Shown here: positions 18,595-28,092 of the stretch, in pieces
Position numbering within the stretch: position 1 is the stretch's first letter
Layout: each line of letters starts with the position of its first letter
NCBI GenBank assembly: GCA_002794705.1
Contig: PGTK01000005.1
Coordinates: 124,001 to 188,000 of the forward strand
From: Candidatus Thermofonsia Clade 1 bacterium
GTDB taxonomy: Bacteria; Chloroflexota; Anaerolineae; Aggregatilineales; UBA2796
Length of the DNA stretch: 64,000 bases
Direction of reading: 5' to 3'
The notes under the pieces: model-generated
Databases searched by the model: none
What the model saw: only the letters and a program-made list of their open reading frames with translations
What the model was told of the DNA's origin: nothing
Position numbers and translations under genes: made by a program

Positions 18595-19257
18595 CTATGG
18601 GCGGAACGCCGCTAAGGGATCGCGTTCGCCCTGCTCAGCGATACGCCGCGCCTCACGCGCCCGTGCAATCGCAGCGTCAATCTCAAACTTTAAGGACTCA
18701 GGGCGCGGCACGATCAGCACCAAGCCATGCTCAGAGCGGGCGCTGAGGAAGAATCTGTGCAGGCGCTTGCGTAGCTGTTTTTCGGGCAGAGGAAAATCGG
18801 ATAAGACCACTTCCAGCACGCGCTCTTTATGCAATTTGCTGAGTTGTTTCATCAGCACTTGATCGCGCCCGCGCACTTTTTTCGTCTCTAGCACGTTGCG
18901 CGGGATATCCAGCTTGGTCTCCGTGATGCGCAAATAGCCCACTGCGACTCGCCTGCTTGAGGTGTTGATCAGCAAATAATCGGGCTTGCACTGTGCGTAT
19001 GCCAGCCGCCCTTCCAACAGCGAGGCAATCAACAATCCCAAGCCCGTTAGCAAGACGCCCAAGCCGATGATCGAAAGCTGCTCGTAGCTGAGAAGCGTTT
19101 CCCCAAAGCGCAGCTCTGGGACGTAGCGCGGCAGTTGTGCAACGGCGCCAACGATGATCAACAGGATGCTGACCAGTCGGTAGCGCCGTGCCAAGAGTCG
19201 GTAGACCACGAGCGGATACTTCCTCCCGCTTTTTGCTTGTGAGCCTTCTTCCGCCAT
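18595..19257 (-). CDS. Two-helix membrane protein of unknown function
   Basis: 220 residues. A basic cytosolic N-terminus leads to two hydrophobic helices (about 29-47 and 62-82, the second LSIIGLGVLLTGLGLLIASL). A soluble C-terminal domain follows with YLLINTSSRRVAVGYLRITE, HKERVLEVVLSDFPLPEKQL and a C-terminal charged helix. The ribosome site is GGAAG, eight bases before the ATG. I do not recognise the family. It lies directly upstream of pyrC and is divergent from the alpha-2-macroglobulin gene. Confidence 0.75.
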   Translation of the reverse strand: MAEEGSQAKSGRKYPLVVYRLLARRYRLVSILLIIVGAVAQLPRYVPELRFGETLLSYEQLSIIGLGVLLTGLGLLIASLLEGRLAYAQCKPDYLLINTSSRRVAVGYLRITETKLDIPRNVLETKKVRGRDQVLMKQLSKLHKERVLEVVLSDFPLPEKQLRKRLHRFFLSARSEHGLVLIVPRPESLKFEIDAAIARAREARRIAEQGERDPLAAFRP

Positions 19258-19408
19258 ATTCTTGCACTTCCTTCATGTGAAAGCCTGTGGCAGTAGCGCC
19301 ATTCTAGCACGGGGCGGACTTTTGAGCCATTTGGGAACTTTTTTCCGCTGCGCTGCATCTACGATTAAAATGTGATCAAGGCTTTTTGCCTGCACAAGGA
19401 GATTTTCC

Positions 19409-22400
19409 ATGCGATCGCTCAAATTTATGCGCCGTATCCTCTTGACGGCGCTTGCCTTTAGCCTGATACTGACCAGTATGAACACTTCACAAGCCCAAAC
19501 CGATCTGGGCGCGCCGCGCATCCTTGCCAGCACGCCCGCCCAGCGCGAGATTGTCTCGCCCAGCAGCATCCTGCAATTCGTTTTCGATCAGCCAATGGAT
19601 CGTGCCAGTGTAGAGGCGGCTTTCCTGATCGATCCGCCCGTGAACGGCACATTGCGCTGGACAGACGATCAGACGCTCACTTTCACGCCTGCTGCGCCGC
19701 TACCGCGTGGCACAGCCTACCTTGTGCAACTCGGTACATCAGCGCGCTCAGCGCAGGGCGTGCCGCTTGAGGCGCGTTTCCGCCTGAACTTCCAGATCGC
19801 ACCGAATTTGAGCGTCAATCAAGTTATCCCTGCGCCCAATGCCGAGAGCATCGCTACGAATGCCACGATCACGGTCATTTTTGATCGCCCTGTGGTGCCG
19901 TTAGCGGTCACGGGCGCCCAAGCCGACCTGCCACAGCCGCTCAGTCTGACGCCGCCTGTGGAAGGAGCGGGCGAGTGGATCGGCACGGCGATCTACCAGT
20001 TCACACCGAAGAATGGCTTGAATGGCGGCACGCTCTACACAGCTACTATCAGCCCCGATCTGACCGATGTAGATGGCAGCACGCTTGGCACGCCGTATAC
20101 ATGGCAATTCCGCACAGTTGCGCCGCAAATCCTCAGCGTTGCGCCACAAGGCGATCAGGTGCGCCTAGAGAGCGAGATCACAGTTCGCTTCAATCAGGCA
20201 ATGGATGAGAATAGCCTGCGCGAGGCATTTACGCTGCGCAACACAGCCAATGGCGCCAGCGTCATCGGCGTGCTGAGCCTAGAGAATGACGGCACGCTCC
20301 TGCGCTTCAAGCCTGCCTCGAAGTTGGCGCTAGAGACCACTTACCAAGCCAGCATCAGCGCGGCAGCGCGGAGCGCCATTGGCGAGGCGATCCTGAGCAA
20401 CCCACAGACCTTCACCTTCCGCACCTTGCCTTTGCCGCGTGTTGTGAGCAGCTTTCCCGCCAATCGAGAGCGCAACGTTCGCACGTTCAGCGGCGTCAGC
20501 ATCGTTTACAGCACACTGATGGATCAGCAGAGCTTTGCTGAGCGAGTCAGCATTGAGTCAAAGCCTGAGCAGCTGAGCCTGAGCGTGAGCGGCAACACGC
20601 TCTATCTCATTTTCCCTCCGTTGCCAGAGACGGACTACACAATTACGGTCGCTGCGGGCGTGGCGGATATCTATGGCAATGCAGTGAACGAGCCGTTCGT
20701 GCTGCGTTTCCGTACAGCGCCAACTGATCCACAGCTGACCTTGCCCTTCCGCGATTGGATCAGCCTGACCAATGCCTACCGTCCGCAGGCGGGCTTTCCC
20801 GCTGTCACGCTGAACTTGAGCGCGCTTGAATTGCAGCTGGCAAAACTGACTCCAGAAGAATTAATCGCGCTGAGCGGCAACACATACTATCCTGACCTGC
20901 GCAATTACCGTCCGCGCCAGCTTTTGCGCCAATGGACGCAGCCGATTGAGTCTGTGCGCAACCGTTTTGTGCGCACAGACGTGAAATTGGCAGAAGACGG
21001 CGGCAAGTTGCCTTCAGGCATTTACTTCATCGAGCTATTTGCCCCGGAGTTCCGCCGCTTTCTGATGCCAAACATCCAAGAGCCGCGCAAGCACGTGCTA
21101 GCAGTCGTGACGGCGAACCTGACCGTCAAGCAGGCGCCGAAGGCGATTCACGTCTGGGCGCATGACCTTGCCACAGGCGCGCCGCTCGCTGATCAGCCGA
21201 TTAGCGCATACCATCTTGGGCGCAAGATCGCTGAAGGGCGCACCGACGCTGAAGGCATGGCACGATTCGAGGTCGTGAGCAAGCCCGATAACTGGCAGGG
21301 CTATTGGTTGATCCTTGAGAGCGAGAGCGCTTTCGGCATTGCTCAGACCAACTGGCGCGATGGCAACTTTGAGCCTTACGCCTTTGAGGTGCAGCCCGAT
21401 CTGCAGCCTGCCAAGACCGTCACTTATTTGTACACGGATCAGCCGATCTATCGTCCCGGACGCCCTGTCTATGTGCGCGGAGTCGTGCGCTTTCAAGATG
21501 ACGTGACCTTCGCAGTGCCTCAAAATGAGCCGATTCAGGTCACCATCACTGAGCAGTCAAGCGGGCGTGAGGTTTACAGCCAAAGAGTGATGCTGAACGA
21601 ATATGGCGCCTTCAGCACACAGTATGACTTGCCGCAGGATGCGCCGCTGGGCAGCTACGCCATTCGCACGCAATTTCGCGGCGCACAGGGCTACTTGAGC
21701 TTCAGCGTTGCTGAATTTCGCCCACCTGAGTTCCTGACAACGGTCAGCACGGCGGAAAGGCGCTACGCCGATAGCGACCTGATCACAGCGACCATTGAAT
21801 CGAAGTTCCTGTTCGGCGGAGCGGTCAGTGGCGCGGCTGTGCAATGGCAAGTGGTAGCGGATGCAGGCTTTTTCGGCATTCCGCGCCTGCCACGCTTGCT
21901 CTTCGGCGATGAATTCATCGGCGGACGTGGCGCTTATCAGCGCGTGGTGGCGCAAGGCACGGGCAAGCTCGATCCGCTTGGCAGGCTGGAGATTCGCTTC
22001 CCTGCTGATCTGGGCGAACACAAGATCGTGCAGGAATTCACCATTGAAGCGACCGTGACCGATATCTCGAATCAGAGCATCAGCGGACGCACCACTGTGA
22101 CCGTCTTCCCTGCGACCGTGCTAGTCGGGTTGACGCCTGAATCGTATGTCGGGGTGGCGGGGCAGCCGCAGCGCGTCCAGATCGCCACGACGGACTGGGA
22201 CGGCGCGCCTGTGCCGAATCAAGCAGTGACTGTGCGCGTGACTGAGCTTGCACGGCGCCAGAATCCAAGCACTTTTGAGTGGACTCAGCAGCGCACGCCT
22301 GTAACAGAGACGCGCTTGATCACAGACTCAGAGGGCAAGGCGCTCTTCGAGTTCACGCCAGAGCGCGGCGGCTTGTTCGAGATCAGCGCTGAGACCCGCG

Positions 22401-25321
22401 ATCCGCGTGAGCGCGTTGCCAGCAGCCGTTTCACGCTCTGGGTGCAGGGGAAGAATGCCATTCAGTGGCGGGGCGACGATCAGCGCTTGCAACTGGTGGC
22501 AGATCGCAAGGATACCTACCCAGTTGGCGAGACGGCGCGTATCCTGATTGCCTCGCCCTTTGAGGAGCGCGTTACAGCCCTGATCGCGGTTGAGCGCGCC
22601 GACATCTTGCAACACACAACGGTCACGTTTGAGGGCAGCTACACCTACGAGCTGCCAATTCAAGGTATTCACGCGCCGAATGTGTATGTCTCAGTCGTTT
22701 TGCTGCGTCCGAGTGGCTTGAATGGCGCGCTTGTGCCATCAGCCCGCTACGGCTTGATCAATTTGAGTGTCGAGGTGCAGCAACGGCTCAAGATCACAGC
22801 AACGCCCTCCGATACGCTGGCAGAGCCGAACAAGACCATCACTTTTGACTTCAAAGTGACTGATCTGCGCGGCGAACCCGTTCAGGCTGAGCTGGGCGTC
22901 GCCCTGACTGACCTTGCCACGCTCAGCGTCGGCGCGCCCAACAGCTTGCCGATCTTTGAGGCGTTTTGGAGCAAGCGCGGACTTGCCATTGCCACGATCA
23001 CAGCGCTCAATCGCTTGATTGACGGCATTGTGCCGCAGGGCGACATCGCTCAAGCGGAAGTGATGATGATGGCGCGTGGCGGCGTTGGTGAGCCGCCAAT
23101 GGCTGCGCCGCCCCTCTCAGAGCAGGGCGAACTAGCTGAGGGCGACGCCGCTAAAGCCGCTGAGACACAGCCCGCTGTCCGCAAGGACTTCATAGACACG
23201 CCGCTGTGGTTGCCAAGCCTCATCACAGCGCCCGACGGCACTGCCCGCGCTACCATCACCCTGCCCGATAACCTGACCACATGGCGTCTCGATGTGCGCG
23301 GCATCTCCGCCCAGACCTTCGTGGGCGACACGACACTCGACATCGTCTCGACCAAGCCGCTCTTGGTGCGCCCTGCCACGCCGCGCTTCTTTGTGGTGGG
23401 CGATGAGACGGAATTGGCTGTGGTGATCAATAACAACACTGATCGTGACCTTGAAACAACGGTCAGGCTGATCGCCGAAGGCGTGACCTTGCGCGCTGAG
23501 CCGCAACAGATCGTGACTGTCCCTGCCAATGGGCGAGTCCGTGTGGCGTGGTTAGCCGTTGTGAACGACGTCCCAGCAGTTGACCTGACCTTCAGCGCGG
23601 TCAGTGGACAGTTCGGCGATGCTAGCAAGCCTGCCGTCGGTTTGGGCGATGAGCGCCTGTTGCCCGTCTACCGCTACTTGGCGCCCGATTTCAATGCGAC
23701 GGCGGGCAGTCTGCGGCAGCCGAGCAGCCGCACCGAGGGTATTCTGGTGCCAAGCGCCGATCTTGCGCCCACAGGCACACTGACCGTGCGCTTGAGTCCT
23801 TCGCTAGCGGCGGCGACGCTTGATACGTTGCGCGCCCTTGAGAATTTCCCCTATGACTGCATTGAGCAGATCGTCTCACGCTTTTTGCCCAATGCTGTGA
23901 CCTATCGCGCCCTGCAGCGGCTTGGCTTAGCTGATGAAAAGCTGCGCGCTGACCTTGAAAAAGCGCTACGCGAGGCGCTTGAGAGACTCCGACGCGAGCA
24001 GAAGCCCAACGGCGGCTGGGGCTGGTACTACAACGAAGAATCCAATCCTCTAGTGACCGCCTATGCGCTGCTCGGCTTGGTCGAGGCGCGTGAGGCAGAC
24101 CTGAGCGTGCCAAGCGACATGATCAACCGCGCCATTGCCTTCCTGCAGACGCACTTGCCCGACTTTGTGCAACAGACGCCTGAGTGGGAGCTAAATCGCG
24201 GTGCGTTCGTGCTGTACGTCTTGGCGCGCTCAGGCAATCCGAATGTGCAGGCGCTCAACTCGCTCTTCACGTGGCGCGAGAAACTGGCGCTCTACGCACG
24301 CGGTTTCCTTGCGCAGGCGTACGGTCTTGCGCGTGGTGCCGTCGGCGCTCAGGCGCGGATTGATGCGCTGCTCAGCGATGTTCAATCTGCGGCAATTGTC
24401 AGCGCAACGGGCATTCACTGGGAAGAATCCTACCGCGATTGGTGGAACTGGAGCAGTGATACGCGCACCACAGCGATCCTGCTGCAAACGTTAGTGACCT
24501 TCACGCCTGAGAGCGCCCTGATCCCAAACGTTATCCGTTGGCTGATGGTGACGCGGCGCGCCGACGCATGGGAGACAACGCAAGAATCGGCGTGGGCAGT
24601 CATGGCGCTCACCAGCTGGATGTTGGCAAGCGGCGAGCTAAAAGCTGACTACACATACACGGTCAGCTTGAACGGCGAGGGGCGCTTTGAGGGCGTGGGC
24701 AACGCCGAGACCCTCAAGCAGACCGAGACGCTAGAGATCGCCGTTGAGACGCTTTTGCGCGAGCAGGTCAATCGCCTGACCTTCCAGCACAAGGCGGGCG
24801 AGGGCGCGCTCTACTATACAGCGACGCTAAACGTCAAGCAGCCTGTGGAGGCGATCCAGCCCACAGATCGCGGCATTCGCCTTGTGCGCACTTACTACGA
24901 TGCTCAAGGCAAGCCGATCACTGAGGCAAAAGTGGGCGATGTGATCACGGTCGCACTGGAGATCACAGCGGCGCACGATCTGTACTATGTTGTGATCAAC
25001 GATCCGATCCCAGCAGGCACAGAGGCGATTGATCGCTCACTGCAAACGACGGCACAGATCGGTCAGCGCCCGGAGCTAGTCCCAACAGAGGCGTCGTATC
25101 GCTTTATGTGGGGCTGGTGGTACTTCAGCCATACGCAGCTGCGCACAGATCGCGTAGTGCTCTCTGCCAGCTATCTGCCACGCGGCACTTACCGCTACGT
25201 CTACCAGATTCAGGCGACATCGGCGGGCGTCTACCGCGTGATTCCGCCGCACGGCAACGAATTTTACTTCCCGGAGGTCTTTGGGCGCGGCGCAGGCAGT
25301 CTGTTCACGGTCAAGCCGTGA
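19409..25321 (+). CDS. Bacterial alpha-2-macroglobulin with N-terminal Ig-like (Big_5-type) repeats
   Basis: 1970 residues, a giant secreted protease-trap protein. A signal peptide (about 1-30, ending NTSQAQ) is followed by four Ig-like repeats of about 100 residues with the pattern of FVFDQPMDRASVEAAFLIDP and VRFNQAMDENSLREAFTLRN. MG-type beta domains follow (TYLYTDQPIYRPGRPVYVRG is the hallmark YxDRxxYRPG-like segment). VRKDFIDTPLWLPSLIT precedes the thiol-ester domain with PYDCIEQIVSRFLPN, where C1484 and Q1487 could form the reactive thioester. C-terminal receptor-like strands end the protein. No lipobox is seen, unlike many proteobacterial homologues, and no PBP1C gene is adjacent. Start ATG 19409 has AAGGAG eight bases upstream. 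Confidence 0.92.
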   Translation: MRSLKFMRRILLTALAFSLILTSMNTSQAQTDLGAPRILASTPAQREIVSPSSILQFVFDQPMDRASVEAAFLIDPPVNGTLRWTDDQTLTFTPAAPLPRGTAYLVQLGTSARSAQGVPLEARFRLNFQIAPNLSVNQVIPAPNAESIATNATITVIFDRPVVPLAVTGAQADLPQPLSLTPPVEGAGEWIGTAIYQFTPKNGLNGGTLYTATISPDLTDVDGSTLGTPYTWQFRTVAPQILSVAPQGDQVRLESEITVRFNQAMDENSLREAFTLRNTANGASVIGVLSLENDGTLLRFKPASKLALETTYQASISAAARSAIGEAILSNPQTFTFRTLPLPRVVSSFPANRERNVRTFSGVSIVYSTLMDQQSFAERVSIESKPEQLSLSVSGNTLYLIFPPLPETDYTITVAAGVADIYGNAVNEPFVLRFRTAPTDPQLTLPFRDWISLTNAYRPQAGFPAVTLNLSALELQLAKLTPEELIALSGNTYYPDLRNYRPRQLLRQWTQPIESVRNRFVRTDVKLAEDGGKLPSGIYFIELFAPEFRRFLMPNIQEPRKHVLAVVTANLTVKQAPKAIHVWAHDLATGAPLADQPISAYHLGRKIAEGRTDAEGMARFEVVSKPDNWQGYWLILESESAFGIAQTNWRDGNFEPYAFEVQPDLQPAKTVTYLYTDQPIYRPGRPVYVRGVVRFQDDVTFAVPQNEPIQVTITEQSSGREVYSQRVMLNEYGAFSTQYDLPQDAPLGSYAIRTQFRGAQGYLSFSVAEFRPPEFLTTVSTAERRYADSDLITATIESKFLFGGAVSGAAVQWQVVADAGFFGIPRLPRLLFGDEFIGGRGAYQRVVAQGTGKLDPLGRLEIRFPADLGEHKIVQEFTIEATVTDISNQSISGRTTVTVFPATVLVGLTPESYVGVAGQPQRVQIATTDWDGAPVPNQAVTVRVTELARRQNPSTFEWTQQRTPVTETRLITDSEGKALFEFTPERGGLFEISAETRDPRERVASSRFTLWVQGKNAIQWRGDDQRLQLVADRKDTYPVGETARILIASPFEERVTALIAVERADILQHTTVTFEGSYTYELPIQGIHAPNVYVSVVLLRPSGLNGALVPSARYGLINLSVEVQQRLKITATPSDTLAEPNKTITFDFKVTDLRGEPVQAELGVALTDLATLSVGAPNSLPIFEAFWSKRGLAIATITALNRLIDGIVPQGDIAQAEVMMMARGGVGEPPMAAPPLSEQGELAEGDAAKAAETQPAVRKDFIDTPLWLPSLITAPDGTARATITLPDNLTTWRLDVRGISAQTFVGDTTLDIVSTKPLLVRPATPRFFVVGDETELAVVINNNTDRDLETTVRLIAEGVTLRAEPQQIVTVPANGRVRVAWLAVVNDVPAVDLTFSAVSGQFGDASKPAVGLGDERLLPVYRYLAPDFNATAGSLRQPSSRTEGILVPSADLAPTGTLTVRLSPSLAAATLDTLRALENFPYDCIEQIVSRFLPNAVTYRALQRLGLADEKLRADLEKALREALERLRREQKPNGGWGWYYNEESNPLVTAYALLGLVEAREADLSVPSDMINRAIAFLQTHLPDFVQQTPEWELNRGAFVLYVLARSGNPNVQALNSLFTWREKLALYARGFLAQAYGLARGAVGAQARIDALLSDVQSAAIVSATGIHWEESYRDWWNWSSDTRTTAILLQTLVTFTPESALIPNVIRWLMVTRRADAWETTQESAWAVMALTSWMLASGELKADYTYTVSLNGEGRFEGVGNAETLKQTETLEIAVETLLREQVNRLTFQHKAGEGALYYTATLNVKQPVEAIQPTDRGIRLVRTYYDAQGKPITEAKVGDVITVALEITAAHDLYYVVINDPIPAGTEAIDRSLQTTAQIGQRPELVPTEASYRFMWGWWYFSHTQLRTDRVVLSASYLPRGTYRYVYQIQATSAGVYRVIPPHGNEFYFPEVFGRGAGSLFTVKP

Positions 25322-25351
25322 AACGCGCTCGCGCAATCGCCTGAAAAGCGA

Positions 25352-25379
25352 CTTGCCCTTGCCATGCGGCAAGGGCAAG
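25352..25379. terminator. 12-bp perfect hairpin between convergent genes
   Basis: CTTGCCCTTGCC (25352-25363) and GGCAAGGGCAAG (25368-25379) with an ATGC loop, between the ends of the alpha-2-macroglobulin and desaturase genes. It probably serves both directions. There is no T-run on either side. Confidence 0.6.
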
Positions 25380-25400
25380 CGTTTGCGCAGCAGATGCGAG

Positions 25401-26387
25401 TCAGTCTTGGGCAGATTCCTGCGCTGACTCTTGGGCTTGACGTTCGCGGCGGGCGGCAAGCTGTGCCGCGATCTTGCCCAGCCGTGTGTGGTGCTTGACG
25501 ATTTGCTGCTGCGCCTCACGCGCCTCAGCATAGGTGGGATGTAGCTCTTTGACGCGCCAATATTTCAAGACTACATCAATCACCTGTGAGTAGAATTGCT
25601 CCGGTCCGTAGATGTTGGCAATGCGCACGCGATCAGCGCGCTCCTGATAGCCGGGCGAGCCGCGTCCGGGCATCTCAAACTTGAGCAAGACATCCGCCAC
25701 GGGGTAGACACAGTTGGGATCAGCCTCAAGGTGCAGCTTGACAGCGTCACGGTAGAAGGTGTAATGCAGCGTCTCATCTTTTGCTAAGCGGCGCAGCAGG
25801 CGTGCGAGGTGCGGGTCTTCTTTTTCAGCCGCCTGAGCTACATTCAAGTAGTAAATCTGCGTAGCGCGCTCTTGGATCGCCGTGTAAACAAGCGCCTGCA
25901 GCGGATCGTAGAGCAAATCAGCCGACATCAGCCCGGCTCTAATCACTTGCTTGCGCAGCGCGGCGCGGGCGCGCGGATCGCCATTGCGCCCTACGAACAG
26001 ATACGTCTCTAAGAGCAGCGAGTGCGCGTCTTCCTCACTTGTCCAAGTGTGGACGAACTCCAGCAGCACGCTCCAAGAGCCTTTGAAAATAGCGTGCAGT
26101 GCTGTGGTGAACCATGGCAAGTTGACCTCTGTAAAGACAGCTAGCTCGATCGCACTTAAAATGGTCGGGGAGAGGCGCGGAATGGACTCCGGGGCGCGTT
26201 GAAATTCCTCTAGTGGGATGTAATCGCTATATGCCCAGTCAATATTTCGAGCGCGCTCATTATGCTGATCGAATAACTCGCGCAGGCGCGGCTCCAAAGA
26301 TGGGATCAGTTGTGCAATTGCCACGTGATGTTCACCCTCACTCACTTGCATAAGACCAACAGGCGTCAGCAGGGCAGTGCTGCTCAC
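25401..26387 (-). CDS. Diiron acyl-ACP desaturase-like protein (ferritin-fold)
   Basis: About 328 residues from GTG 26387; ATG 26351, or GTG 26324 with GAGGGTGA upstream, are alternatives and the last fits family N-termini best. All six diiron ligands of the soluble acyl-ACP desaturase family are visible (numbering from 26387): E87 in FTEVNLP, E119 and H122 in SEEDAH, E173 in IQERATQIYY, E205 and H208 in KDETLH. This family introduces a double bond into acyl chains on ACP using oxygen and ferredoxin, and is best known in plants and actinobacteria. The C-terminus carries a short QESAQESAQ repeat. It is divergent from a TspO-like gene. Substrate and position of the double bond are unknown. Confidence 0.82.
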   Translation of the reverse strand: MSSTALLTPVGLMQVSEGEHHVAIAQLIPSLEPRLRELFDQHNERARNIDWAYSDYIPLEEFQRAPESIPRLSPTILSAIELAVFTEVNLPWFTTALHAIFKGSWSVLLEFVHTWTSEEDAHSLLLETYLFVGRNGDPRARAALRKQVIRAGLMSADLLYDPLQALVYTAIQERATQIYYLNVAQAAEKEDPHLARLLRRLAKDETLHYTFYRDAVKLHLEADPNCVYPVADVLLKFEMPGRGSPGYQERADRVRIANIYGPEQFYSQVIDVVLKYWRVKELHPTYAEAREAQQQIVKHHTRLGKIAAQLAARRERQAQESAQESAQD

Positions 26388-26481
26388 GCCCTAGTTTTTA
26401 ACCGATCTGCGGCATTCTTGCCAAGTGTGGGCAGGTTTCCATGCCTTAGCCTAAAATCTGTTAGGGAAAGGACGGCAAGCC

Positions 26482-27270
26482 ATGAAAACAACCTTCGGCA
26501 TACGGCATGTGGCAGTGATCGCAGCGTTCCTTGCTACGCTGGTCATGAATTTTCTCTCGCAGGGAGCGGCGAGTTTCAACCTCACGCTCTTCCCGCGCAC
26601 AGTGGCGGAGCTTGGTGAACTCTACCCGATCTACTTCCTGCCTGCGGGCTACGTTTTCGCCATCTGGGGCGCGATCTATCTCGGTCTGGGCGCCTTTGTG
26701 GTCTATCACAACGGCATGGGCAGAGTCAATCCGCTCATGCGGCGCGTCGGCTGGCTGTTCGTGGTCACGTGCCTTGCCAACATGGCGTGGCTGATCCTGT
26801 TTCTAAACGAGCAGTTCGCCCTCAGCACGCTCGCCATGCTGACCTTGCTTGGCGCGCTGATCGCTATCTACCAAATTCAAGAGATCGGCTTGCGAACAGT
26901 CACGCCGACTGTCCGTTGGATGACGCACGTCCCCTTCAGCATCTATCTGGGCTGGATCACAGTGGCGACTGTGGCAAACGTCACTTATGTGCTGTTCGAC
27001 GCGCAATGGGACGGCTTCGGGATCAGTGGCGAACTCTGGGCAGCGCTCATGATGGCAGTGGCGGCATTTATCACAGCGTTGATGATAGCCCGTCGGCGCG
27101 ATGTTGCCTACGCACTCGTGGTGATCTGGGCGCTGATCGGCATCATCGTGCGCTATCCGAATGTGACGGTTGTGGCATTGGCAGCCGCCATTGCAGCTGG
27201 ACTGATCGCAGTGCTGATCGCCCTGCAATCGCTGCAGCGCAGGACGCCCCGCGCCTCACTTCAAGCCTGA
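26482..27270 (+). CDS. TspO/MBR-related tryptophan-rich membrane protein
   Basis: 262 residues with about seven transmembrane helices. TspO-like features are FAIWGAIYLGLGAFVVY, the NMAWLILF helix and PFSIYLGWITVATVANVTYV. Classical TspO has five helices and about 160 residues, so this belongs to the longer seven-helix relatives. TspO proteins bind tetrapyrroles, but function in the long form is not established. The ribosome site AAAGGA lies before the ATG. Its last 15 bp overlap the sugar permease gene tail-to-tail. Confidence 0.75.
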   Translation: MKTTFGIRHVAVIAAFLATLVMNFLSQGAASFNLTLFPRTVAELGELYPIYFLPAGYVFAIWGAIYLGLGAFVVYHNGMGRVNPLMRRVGWLFVVTCLANMAWLILFLNEQFALSTLAMLTLLGALIAIYQIQEIGLRTVTPTVRWMTHVPFSIYLGWITVATVANVTYVLFDAQWDGFGISGELWAALMMAVAAFITALMIARRRDVAYALVVIWALIGIIVRYPNVTVVALAAAIAAGLIAVLIALQSLQRRTPRASLQA

Positions 27271-28092
27271 GCGTACAAAACTGTTGATAAATTGCCGCTG
27301 AAAGATCATGAACAGGATCATCAGCGGGAAGATCACCACCAGCACACCCGCCGTGATCTGCCCGTAGAGCGCCCCGACCTCACTGGTGCGCAACACGCGG
27401 CTCAAGCCAATGGTCAGCGGGCGATTCTCGCTGCTCTGCGTGACGATCATGGGCCACAGGAACTCGTTCCAGCGCGTGGTGACCGAAACCAAACTGAAAG
27501 CAACCAGTGATGGAATCGAGGGCGGCAAATAGACGTTCCATAGCACGCCGAACCAGCCGCAGCCGTCAATGCGCGCCGCATCTTCCAGCTCTAGCGGTAC
27601 CTGTTTGAAGGCTTGGCGCATCAGGAATGTGCCGAATGCCGATCCCATGTAAGGTAGCATCAGCGCCCACATCGTATCGTAAAGACCCAATGCGCTGATG
27701 GTGGCAAAGTTCGGCACGATCAGCACAGCTGCTGGGATCATCAGCTGGATCAGGATCAAGCCGAAAAACAGGCGCTTGCCCCAAAAGCGCATCCGCGCGA
27801 AGGCATAGGCGGCAAGCGTGATGGTGATGACCTGCACCAGCAGCACGCCGAAGACGAAACGCAGCGTCGCGTAGAAATGCTCGCCCCAGTTGGTCACACG
27901 CGCCACATTCTGGAAGTTTTCAAGGGTCAGGCGGCTGCCGAAGAAAATATTGCCTGTCACAATCGGCTCATTTTCAGGGCGGAAAGCGATCAGAACTGAC
28001 CAAATGAGCGGGATCAGCCAGAAGATCGCAACGGCAATTAGGATAAGCGTGCCGAGCGTGCCGCTGACACGCCGCCACAGACTAGCTCTCAT
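27256..28092 (-). CDS. Sugar ABC transporter permease, MalG/UgpE type
   Basis: 278 residues with six predicted helices. The EAA loop that docks the ATPase reads EDAARIDGCGWFGVLWNVYL, ending in LPP. It is the second permease of a carbohydrate importer (CUT1 type). Its start overlaps the end of the MalF-type permease gene by 11 bp, which indicates translational coupling. No MsmX/UgpC-type ATPase gene is nearby, so a shared ATPase encoded elsewhere is expected. Confidence 0.92.
   Translation of the reverse strand: MRASLWRRVSGTLGTLILIAVAIFWLIPLIWSVLIAFRPENEPIVTGNIFFGSRLTLENFQNVARVTNWGEHFYATLRFVFGVLLVQVITITLAAYAFARMRFWGKRLFFGLILIQLMIPAAVLIVPNFATISALGLYDTMWALMLPYMGSAFGTFLMRQAFKQVPLELEDAARIDGCGWFGVLWNVYLPPSIPSLVAFSLVSVTTRWNEFLWPMIVTQSSENRPLTIGLSRVLRTSEVGALYGQITAGVLVVIFPLMILFMIFQRQFINSFVRSGLK

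Noticed and set aside
17654..18862. Open frame of about 400 codons on the plus strand
   Set aside because: It lies antisense to pyrC and the neighbouring membrane gene, has Arg/Cys/His-rich, low-plausibility composition and no domain; the minus-strand genes are clear families.
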